Assembly (NCBI RefSeq): GCF_034424375.1
Contig: NZ_CP139965.1
Location: 2,294,001-2,358,000, forward strand
Source of the DNA: Paraburkholderia kururiensis
GTDB taxonomy: Bacteria; Pseudomonadota; Gammaproteobacteria; Burkholderiales; Burkholderiaceae
Length of the DNA: 64,000 bases
Reading direction: 5' to 3'
Below are positions 57,818 through 64,000 of this stretch, one piece after another (the first letter of the stretch is position 1; each line of letters begins with the position of its first letter). The notes below the pieces were generated by a model. That model was not told where the DNA came from. It searched no databases and saw only the letters and a program-made list of their open reading frames with translations. The translations under genes and the position numbers were made by a program.

Positions 57818-58776
57818 TGCGATGCCAGCACCCGTATGAGTTGAATGACGGACGGCCCCGCCGCAATCACGACGACGGCCGGCAGAATGAAGATCATCAT
57901 CGGCACCACCATCTTCGGCGCGAGCTTGGCGGCCTTTTCTTCGAGCGTGACGAGATGCGCGAGCCGCTCGGCACGCGACAGCGTGCGCAGCGCATGCGTG
58001 ATGGGCGTGCCGTAGCGCATGGCCTGGATCAGCGTCGAGATGAGCGCGCGGATGGACGGCAGATCGATGCGGTCGGCGAGACCCTGCAACGCGCGGGTGT
58101 TGTCGCCGGAGAGTTGCAGTTCGTCGGCCGTGAGCGAGAACTCGCCCGAGAGCGGCACGCAGATGTCGGCCAGTTCGTCCGCCACGCGCCGGATGCTGAC
58201 GGCAAGACTGTTGCCCGCGTTCGTGCAGATCACGAGCAGGTCCAGCGCATCGGGCAGGTAGGCCGACATGAGCTTGCGGCGCCGCGAGGCGGTGAAGGCC
58301 AGCACGTATTCCGGCAACACCTGCCCGATCACGAACGCGATCAGCATCATCGCGCCGCGCACGGCGGGATAGTGGCCCACGTTCGGCACATGCGAGCCGA
58401 GCATCACGGCCAGCGTCGCGAACGAAAGCGCCATGACGAACTTCATCGCGAGCAGCACGGAGACCGCATGACGGCTGCGATATCCGCCGCGCAGCATTTC
58501 CTTTTGCAGCTTCGCGCGATACGCCACGTCGAAAAACGGCAAGCGGTCGCCGATGCGCGCCAGCCGGTGCGTGAGCCGCGTGCGCCAGCTGCCAGGGTCG
58601 TCGGTCACGTCGGCATGCACGCGCTCGGCGCGCTGCGAAAGCGCGGCCTGGCGCGCGCGCTCCGCAATGCGCCCGCGCAGCCCGCCGTGCTTGCGCACCC
58701 ACCACAGCGCGAGCGCGCCGAAGAGCGCGAGCAGCATCAGCAGATTGACGAGGGTTTCGGTGTGGTTCGGGCTCAT
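57814..58776 (-). CDS. tadC: TadC-like type II secretion F-domain protein
   Basis: A 320-residue inner-membrane protein. An N-terminal helix (TLVNLLMLLALFGALALWWV) is followed by cytosolic and membrane parts with the T2SF signature: YLPDALDLLVICTNAGNSLAVSIRRVADEL, ALIQAMRYGTPITHALRTLSRAERLAHLVTLEEKAAKLAPKMVVPMMIFILPAV. With TadB it forms the membrane platform of the Flp pilus. It overlaps tadB and tadD by four bases each (ATGA), indicating coupled translation. Confidence 0.9.
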   Translation of the reverse strand: MSPNHTETLVNLLMLLALFGALALWWVRKHGGLRGRIAERARQAALSQRAERVHADVTDDPGSWRTRLTHRLARIGDRLPFFDVAYRAKLQKEMLRGGYRSRHAVSVLLAMKFVMALSFATLAVMLGSHVPNVGHYPAVRGAMMLIAFVIGQVLPEYVLAFTASRRRKLMSAYLPDALDLLVICTNAGNSLAVSIRRVADELADICVPLSGEFSLTADELQLSGDNTRALQGLADRIDLPSIRALISTLIQAMRYGTPITHALRTLSRAERLAHLVTLEEKAAKLAPKMVVPMMIFILPAVVVIAAGPSVIQLIRVLASQ

Positions 58777-59756
58777 CGCATCGTGTTCAGCTTCGACATC
58801 TTCGTGATGAGCGCGACGCCTATCACCACCGACACCACGGCATAGGTCAGGATCTTCGTGCCCGTGGGCGTCTGGAACAGCACCATCACGTAGCTGCGGT
58901 TGATGAGGAACATCAGCAGCAGGATGAGCGGCGGAATCACCGCGAGAATGCGCGTCGTGATGCGCGCTTCGCCCGTGAGCGCGCGGGTCTTCTGGCGGAT
59001 CTCGCGGCGGCTGCGCACGATGCCCGCGAGGTTCTCCAGCGTTTCGCCCAGTTGCCCGCCCGTTTCGCGCTGCAACTTCAGGCACACGCAGAAAAACGAG
59101 AAATCCGCGATGCCGATGCGTTTGGCCGCCGTGGAGAGCACTTCGTCGAGGTCGAGCCCCACCTGCAACGCGTCGCCCATCAGCCTGAACTCCTGGCGCA
59201 GCGGCTCTTCCACCTCGTCAGCCGCCGTGCTGATGACGTGCGTGACCGGTACGCCCGCGCGCACGGCGCGCACAAGCAGGTCGATCACGTCGGGAAAGCC
59301 GTCCAGAAAGCGCCGGCGGAAACGGTTCACGAGCCAGCCATAGGTCTTTATCGCCGCGAACACGGGCATTTCGATGGGCAGGAACACGGCGACAGCGGTG
59401 GGCAGCGGCATGAGCGCGACCATGACGAGAGCCGCTATCTCCGCCGTGAATGCCACGCCCACCACGATCTTGAGGCCGCGTCTGCCGGCCACGGTACGCA
59501 GACGCGCGAGCTTCGGCGCGGTCCAGCGCGCCCATGCGCTTTCGTAGCGCTCCACCTTGAAGAGGTCCGCGTGCTGGCGGCGCGTCTTGCCGTCCACCTT
59601 CTTCGTGCGCCGCGCCAGGTCGAACGTCGTTTCCATGCGCGCGTGGACGCGCGCGGCGGGCAGCTTGCGGCGCATGTCCTGCACGATCAGCCACATCAGC
59701 CCGCTCACGATGGCAATGCCGAACGTCGCGACGGTGACGAGGTCGATGGGGTTCAT
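58773..59756 (-). CDS. tadB: TadB-like type II secretion F-domain protein
   Basis: A 327-residue inner-membrane protein with the T2SF domain: FLDGFPDVIDLLVRAVRAGVPVTHVISTAADEVEEPLRQEF, and CVCLKLQRETGGQLGETLENLAGIVRSRREIRQKTRALTGEARITTRILAVIPPLILL, plus an N-terminal helix and two central helices. It is the partner of TadC in the pilus platform, driven by the TadA ATPase. Its start overlaps the tadA stop (ATGA). Confidence 0.9.
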   Translation of the reverse strand: MNPIDLVTVATFGIAIVSGLMWLIVQDMRRKLPAARVHARMETTFDLARRTKKVDGKTRRQHADLFKVERYESAWARWTAPKLARLRTVAGRRGLKIVVGVAFTAEIAALVMVALMPLPTAVAVFLPIEMPVFAAIKTYGWLVNRFRRRFLDGFPDVIDLLVRAVRAGVPVTHVISTAADEVEEPLRQEFRLMGDALQVGLDLDEVLSTAAKRIGIADFSFFCVCLKLQRETGGQLGETLENLAGIVRSRREIRQKTRALTGEARITTRILAVIPPLILLLMFLINRSYVMVLFQTPTGTKILTYAVVSVVIGVALITKMSKLNTMR

Positions 59757-61156
59757 GGCTTCATGGCCTCCAGCAACTGCTCTTCGAGACCGTAGTAGGC
59801 CGCGCGCGGCGCAAAGGCCGGCCGCACGGGCGCGCACTCGAACTCGCCCTTCACTTCCTCGCTGTAGGCGCTCGCGTCGTAGCGGAACGTGAACAGGTCC
59901 TGCGTGATGATGACGTCGCCTTCCATGCCGACCAGTTCCGTGATGCGCGTGACGCGCCGCATGCCGTCGCGCATGCGCTCGATCTGCACGATCATGTGCA
60001 CCGCGCTCGCAATCTGGCGGCGAATGGAAAAGAGCGGCAGGTTGCCGTTGGCCATCATCACCATGCTTTCCAGACGCGTCACGCCGTCGCGCGGCGAGTT
60101 CGCGTGGATCGTCGTCATGGAACCGTCGTGGCCCGTATTCATGGCCTGGAGCACGTCGAACGCTTCGGGCCCGCGCGTTTCGCCGAGGATGATGCGGTCC
60201 GGCCGCATCCGCAGCGCATTGCGCACGAGGTCGCGCTGCGCCACGGCGCCGAGTCCCTCCGTGTTTTCGGGACGCGTTTCGAGGCTCACCACGTGCGGCT
60301 GCACGAGTTGCAGTTCGGCGGCGTCTTCGATGGTGACCACGCGCTCGCCCGCATCGATGAAGTGCGAGAGCGCGTTGAGCAGCGTCGTCTTGCCCGAGCC
60401 CGTGCCGCCCGACACGAGAATATTGAGGCGGCACGTGCTCGCAATCTTGAGCACCGTCGCCATGGCGGCGGAGAGATTGCCCTGCTGCGTCATGCGGTGC
60501 AGCGTGATGTTGCGCTTCGAAAACTTGCGGATGGAGATGGAGGCGCCGCGAATGGCGAGAGGCGGCAGCACCACGTTCACGCGGCTGCCGTCGGCCAGAC
60601 GCGCATCCACCATCGGGCTGCTTTCGTCCACGCGGCGCCCCACGCCCGCGGCAATGCGCTGCGCCACGTTGATCACGTGCGCGTTGTCGCGGAACTTGCA
60701 GGTGGTGAGTTCGAGCCGCCCATGCCGTTCCACGTAGACCTGGTCGGGGCCGTTCACGAGCACGTCCGTCACGGTCTCGTCGGCGAGCAGCGGCTCGATG
60801 GGGCCCAAGCCGAACATGTCGTTGAGCAGTTCGTCGACGATCTGCATCTGCTCGGCCATCGTCATGTTCAGATGCTCGCGCTCCGCAATTTCGAGCACCA
60901 GTTGCTCGACGCCGGGCTTCATCTGCTCGCGCGTCTTGCCGACGGCAGCCGACGCGTTCATCGACGCGAACACGCCGCTGCGAATCACGCGGAAAAGATC
61001 GGAGCGCACGAGCGATTCGGCGTTGTCCGCCTGCGGCGAACGCGCGGACGGCATCTCGCGCACGACGAGCAGTTCCGCGAGCGGCGGCGCCGACGCCGAC
61101 GCGGCGCCCGCCCTGCTCTCTTCGAATTCCGCGACGCGCTTTTTCTGGCCGAACAT
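59753..61156 (-). CDS. tadA: TadA/CpaF-type pilus assembly ATPase
   Basis: A 467-residue secretion ATPase. The C-terminal domain has Walker A NILVSGGTGSGKTTLLNAL near residue 248, the Asp box VVTIEDAAELQL, Walker B with RPDRIILGETRGPEAFDVLQAMNTGH and the His box SMTTIHANSPRDGVTRLESM. The N-terminal part has the CpaF type VTDVLVNGPDQVYVERHG domain. It powers Flp pilus polymerisation. The start is the ATG at 61156, whose A is the last base of the tadZ stop (TGATG); a TTG one codon upstream is less likely. Confidence 0.93.
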   Translation of the reverse strand: MFGQKKRVAEFEESRAGAASASAPPLAELLVVREMPSARSPQADNAESLVRSDLFRVIRSGVFASMNASAAVGKTREQMKPGVEQLVLEIAEREHLNMTMAEQMQIVDELLNDMFGLGPIEPLLADETVTDVLVNGPDQVYVERHGRLELTTCKFRDNAHVINVAQRIAAGVGRRVDESSPMVDARLADGSRVNVVLPPLAIRGASISIRKFSKRNITLHRMTQQGNLSAAMATVLKIASTCRLNILVSGGTGSGKTTLLNALSHFIDAGERVVTIEDAAELQLVQPHVVSLETRPENTEGLGAVAQRDLVRNALRMRPDRIILGETRGPEAFDVLQAMNTGHDGSMTTIHANSPRDGVTRLESMVMMANGNLPLFSIRRQIASAVHMIVQIERMRDGMRRVTRITELVGMEGDVIITQDLFTFRYDASAYSEEVKGEFECAPVRPAFAPRAAYYGLEEQLLEAMKP

Positions 61157-62379
61157 CAACGCTTCCTCAAGAGACGAAAGCGCGGCGCGCGCTTCGGTGC
61201 TTCAGCGGGACGCTGGCCCGTGAGGTCGCTCGCGATGCGCCGCACGGTCTGATTGAATCCGTTGGGCGCGCGCTCGCGCGGCGGCTCGCCCAGGTTCTCG
61301 GCCACGGTCACGGCCTTCGCCTCGTACGGAATTTCGTGCAGCACCGAACGGCCCACCGCCGCCGTGAAGTCGGCGAGTTCCACCTTGCCGGCGCTGGCGG
61401 GCGAGACGTTGTTGACGAGCAGCGACGTGATGGGATTGTTGTCGCGGTCTTCCACGAAACGCAGCAGACGCACCGCCTCGCGCGTGGAGTGCACCGAGCG
61501 GTCGGCCACCAGATACACGCGCGAGGCGTGATCGAAGGCCTCGTTGCCGAGGGCTTCGGCCGGGGCCGCCACGTCGAGAATCACATAATGGAAGCTGTCG
61601 CACAGTAATGCGAGCAGACGCGCGAGCGCGCCGGGCTCGTACGGATGCGGCGCGCCGTAGTCGAGTTCGGCCGACAGCATGAAGAGCCGCGTGCCGTGCG
61701 GGACGAGCGTGCGCTCCACGTATTGCGGATCGATACGGTGCACGTTCTGCAGCACGTCGAAGAGACCGTTGTTGCTCTGCGCGCCCAGCATGCAGTTCGC
61801 CGCGCCGCTGTAGAGGTTCAGATCGACGTACGCGATGCGCCGGTGCGTTTCTTCCGCAAGATGCCGCGCCACGTTGAGCGCAACGGTGGTCACGCCCACG
61901 CCGCCGCGGGTGCCCGCGAACGCGATGGTCTTGCCGGCGCGCGCCAGCATCACCTGGTTCACCACGCCGTCGGTCACGTTGACCGTGCGCTTGATGAGCT
62001 CCACCGTGAGCGGCTTCACCAGATAGTCGCGTACGCCGATCTTGAGCAGGCTGCGAAACAGGCCCACGTCGTTGCGTTCGCCGAGCGTCACCACCTGCAC
62101 CGAGGGTTCGCATACTTCCGCGAGCCGGCCCAGATCGGAGAGCGGCATCACGCAGCCTTGCAGATCGACGAGCAGGAACTGCGGCGAGCGGTCGAGCTTC
62201 GCGAGATGGGCGATTGCGTCGTCGATGGTGCCCACGGCGATGTACGTGTGCGGCATCGCCTGTTCGAGCACGTAGTTCTTCAGCACCTGTTCCGTGGCCT
62301 TGTCCGCGACGAACGCCACGAAGTCGGCCGCGCGCGCGGCGCTGCGGGGCTTCGGGAGAATGGAGGGCATCGTGCTCAT
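61156..62379 (-). CDS. tadZ: TadZ/CpaE-like pilus localisation ATPase
   Basis: A 407-residue protein with an N-terminal receiver-like domain (residues ~20-135: FLLVDLQGCVMPLSDLGRLAEVCE, LGERNDVGLFRSLLKIGVRDYLVKP) and a C-terminal ParA/MinD-type ATPase domain with the deviant Walker A FAGTRGGVGVTTVALNVA near residue 160, which lacks the canonical lysine, as TadZ proteins often do. It directs the Tad machine to a pole. A GAGG lies before the ATG at 62379. It ends with a one-base overlap to tadA. Confidence 0.88.
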   Translation of the reverse strand: MSTMPSILPKPRSAARAADFVAFVADKATEQVLKNYVLEQAMPHTYIAVGTIDDAIAHLAKLDRSPQFLLVDLQGCVMPLSDLGRLAEVCEPSVQVVTLGERNDVGLFRSLLKIGVRDYLVKPLTVELIKRTVNVTDGVVNQVMLARAGKTIAFAGTRGGVGVTTVALNVARHLAEETHRRIAYVDLNLYSGAANCMLGAQSNNGLFDVLQNVHRIDPQYVERTLVPHGTRLFMLSAELDYGAPHPYEPGALARLLALLCDSFHYVILDVAAPAEALGNEAFDHASRVYLVADRSVHSTREAVRLLRFVEDRDNNPITSLLVNNVSPASAGKVELADFTAAVGRSVLHEIPYEAKAVTVAENLGEPPRERAPNGFNQTVRRIASDLTGQRPAEAPKRAPRFRLLRKR

Positions 62380-62402
62380 GGTGGCCTCTAATGTGGCGTG
62401 CG

Positions 62403-62789
62403 TTATCTCGCGTCGCGCGACGTGGTCGGGTCGAGCGGCATCACCTTGCCCGCCTCGTAGCGACGCACGGCGGAGGCTGCCGTCGCCGCATCGGCGGGAC
62501 CGAGCGGCTGCGGTGCCACGAGGTCGCGCGGATTGGCGATCTGCGCCGCGAGATTCGTGTACGTGGCGCAGCCCCATGCCATGCGCGGACGCACGTGCCC
62601 GGCATCGATCAGCACCGAGGCGCGCGAAAGGCTGTCGCAATCGGGGGGCGCCACGGTGTTGCCGCGCAGCGTGAGCACCGAGGTGTCCGGCATGTCGCGC
62701 GGCGGATGAAAGCAGCCGGCGAGGCTTGCCGCGCAGGCCGCCATCGCGAGCCAGCGAACGGGTTGCAACGGAAAAGATGCGCGTGTCAT
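62403..62789 (-). CDS. CpaD-like pilus lipoprotein
   Basis: A 128-residue lipoprotein: signal QPVRWLAMAACAASLAGC with lipobox LAGC. The mature part has the CpaD-like central segment AWGCATYTNLAAQIANPRDLVAPQPLGPADAATAASAVRRYEAGKVMP, with the conserved GCA, NLA and NPRDLV(A/V)P elements; it is a shorter member of the family, whose Caulobacter protein stabilises secretin assembly. Start at the ATG at 62789. It lies between the secretin gene (11 bases) and tadZ (24 bases) in the operon. Confidence 0.85.
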   Translation of the reverse strand: MTRASFPLQPVRWLAMAACAASLAGCFHPPRDMPDTSVLTLRGNTVAPPDCDSLSRASVLIDAGHVRPRMAWGCATYTNLAAQIANPRDLVAPQPLGPADAATAASAVRRYEAGKVMPLDPTTSRDAR

Positions 62790-62799
62790 GGCGGGCCTC

Positions 62800-64000
62800 T
62801 CAGTAGACATAGCCGGCCGCGCCCACGAGGCGCGGTTCCGCGCTGCTCGCCGCGCTCTCGCCCGCGGCAGGCCCGAAGCGCCGGCCGAAGCTGTATTCGA
62901 TGTCGTTGGCCGGCGACTCCAGCGATTCGAGCGGCGAGCGCAGGCGTGCGGCCTGGGTGGGCTGCACGATGTACGGCGTCACCATGATCACGAGCTCGGT
63001 CTTGTTGTTGAGGTAGTTCGTGGACGAGAACAGCTTGCCGAGAATCGGAATCGAGCCGAGGCCCGGCAACTGCGAAACGGTGTCTTTCGTCACGCTTTGC
63101 AGAAGACCCGCAATCGCGAAGCTCTGGCCGCTGCCGAGTTCCACCGTGGTATCCGCGCGGCGCACGGAGAGCCCCGGCACCGTGATGCTGCCCGTGGTGA
63201 CGCTCACCGACGTATCGATCTGGCTCACTTCGGGGCGCACCTTGAGGCTGATGCGATTGTCGGCGAGCACGGTGGGCGTGAAGTCGAGCTTCACGCCGAA
63301 CTGCTTGAAGTCGACCGTGATGGCGCCGTTCACCTGCGAGACCGGAATCGGAAATTCGCCGCCCGCAATGAAGCTCGCCGTCTGCCCCGAGAGCGCAACC
63401 AGATTCGGTTCGGCCAGCACGGTAAGGAGCCCTTCCTCGTTGAGCGCGTCGATCAAGACCTGGATGTTGCTGTGGCCGGTCTGAAATGCGCCGAACAGCG
63501 AGAACGCATTGTTCGTCGGCAAGTTGAACGTCGTCGTGCCATTGGTCGTCGTCGTGATCGGGCGGCCGCTGAACACGCCGCCGAACCAGTGGCCCGCGGC
63601 GTTGCCGAGCGACTGCCAGTTGATGCCCAGTTGCTGCGTAACGTTGCGATCCACTTCCGTGATGCGCACGAGCAGTTGCACCTGGAGCGGCCGGCCCACC
63701 GTCATGCGGTTGACCAGCACCTCCTTGTCGTCGAGCCACGGCGTGACCGCCTGAATCACGGCGTCGGCGTCGGCGGCGTTCGCGGCGTCGCCTGCAATCT
63801 GGAGCGACCCCAGCCCTTCCGTCACAGAGAGCTTCATGTTCGGAAAGCGCGTGGCAAGCGCGGCGCGCAACGCGTCCGTGTCGCGCGAGACGGTGATCGT
63901 GCGCTGCAATAGCGTGCGGTTGTTGGGGCCGAGCACATAGAGCGTCGTGGAGCCGCTCTTCTTGCCGAGCACGAACACGGCGCGCGGCGACGGCACGTGG
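62800..64000 (-). CDS. CpaC/RcpA-type Tad pilus secretin, 5' end outside window
   Basis: Partial: about 400 C-terminal residues are visible and the N-terminus lies beyond 64000. The visible part has an N-terminal BON/secretin-type domain (TVSRDTDALRAALATRFPNMKLSVTEGLGSLQIAGDA), then the secretin core: VNRMTVGRPLQVQLLVRITEVDRNVTQQLGINWQSL, NEEGLLTVLAEPNLVALSGQTASFIAGGEFPIPV and the C-terminal SLKVRPEVSQIDTS...GLLQSVTKDTVSQLPGLGSIPILGKLF...NNKTELVIMVTPYIVQP. These are the classical secretin motifs (VPLLGxIPxxGxLF and TELVIxxTPxIV). It forms the outer-membrane pore of the Flp/Tad pilus and heads this part of the operon. Confidence 0.93.
   Translation of the reverse strand, partial: HVPSPRAVFVLGKKSGSTTLYVLGPNNRTLLQRTITVSRDTDALRAALATRFPNMKLSVTEGLGSLQIAGDAANAADADAVIQAVTPWLDDKEVLVNRMTVGRPLQVQLLVRITEVDRNVTQQLGINWQSLGNAAGHWFGGVFSGRPITTTTNGTTTFNLPTNNAFSLFGAFQTGHSNIQVLIDALNEEGLLTVLAEPNLVALSGQTASFIAGGEFPIPVSQVNGAITVDFKQFGVKLDFTPTVLADNRISLKVRPEVSQIDTSVSVTTGSITVPGLSVRRADTTVELGSGQSFAIAGLLQSVTKDTVSQLPGLGSIPILGKLFSSTNYLNNKTELVIMVTPYIVQPTQAARLRSPLESLESPANDIEYSFGRRFGPAAGESAASSAEPRLVGAAGYVY

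Noticed and set aside
1..64000. tRNA, rRNA, CRISPR array, integrase, transposase or toxin-antitoxin genes
   Set aside because: None could be recognised by reading both strands; a tRNA/Rfam scan would be needed to exclude small RNAs.

Overview
The window is GC-rich, gene-dense chromosomal DNA that most resembles a beta-proteobacterium of the Burkholderiaceae (Paraburkholderia, Caballeronia or Burkholderia type; genus not resolvable by eye). Reasons: extreme GC3 codon use with long antisense open frames, a complete kguE-kguK-kguT-kguD-ptxS cluster, prkA-yeaH-spoVR, several methyl-accepting chemotaxis receptors with the beta-proteobacterial tether DWETF, and a Tad/Flp pilus locus. I see no rRNA, tRNA, CRISPR array, intact insertion sequence or prophage.

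Layout. 1-9.6 kb: end of an RND efflux adaptor with a divergent TetR regulator, small DUF proteins, a C45-type Ntn-hydrolase, a ClC channel with CBS domains, a glutathione transferase, and a yeiH exporter with a divergent LysR regulator. 9.7-15.2 kb: a five-gene 2-ketogluconate operon preceded by a PtxS-type palindrome. 15.3-21.2 kb: intramembrane protease-like protein, small conserved proteins, a Spy-like chaperone, AsnC regulator plus saccharopine dehydrogenase-like enzyme, a P-loop kinase bracketed by short tandem repeats, and a lipoprotein. 21.4-27.8 kb: ribose-type ABC system rbsB-rbsA-rbsC-rbsR-rbsK with a clear promoter/operator. 28.0-31.1 kb: a tethered chemoreceptor, a strong intrinsic terminator, and a 2-keto-4-pentenoate hydratase-like enzyme. 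31.1-37.2 kb: an 859-base leader and prkA-yeaH-spoVR, closed by an intrinsic terminator. 37.2-48.8 kb: a transporter remnant, a GT2 glycosyltransferase, a YbaK-like deacylase, two Cache-type chemoreceptors, a polyamine-synthase-like protein, DUF1275 and CorA-like membrane proteins, an HD-GYP protein and small envelope proteins. 49.0-52.9 kb: nitronate monooxygenase, mmsA and a divergent LysR. 53.2-64 kb: Tad locus in two blocks, TadE/TadE/TadG on the plus strand and RcpA/CpaC (cut by the window edge)-CpaD-TadZ-TadA-TadB-TadC-TadD on the minus strand, with a methyltransferase-like gene between them.

How genes work together. Two sugar-acid/sugar systems are self-contained modules: each has uptake, kinase and its own LacI-type regulator, with palindromes placed where such a regulator would act. 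The prkA module is a stress/nitrogen-starvation kinase operon in other bacteria; its long leader here holds a candidate sigma-54 site and inverted repeats. Three chemoreceptors, a stand-alone HD-GYP domain and the Tad pilus suggest a motile, surface-attaching lifestyle. The most unusual non-coding signals are the paired tandem repeats around the kinase gene, the long perfect inverted repeat before the first chemoreceptor, the prkA leader, and two C-terminal gene stubs (MHS transporter; possible DUF421) left beside operon ends. I found no clearly new defence or biosynthetic system.
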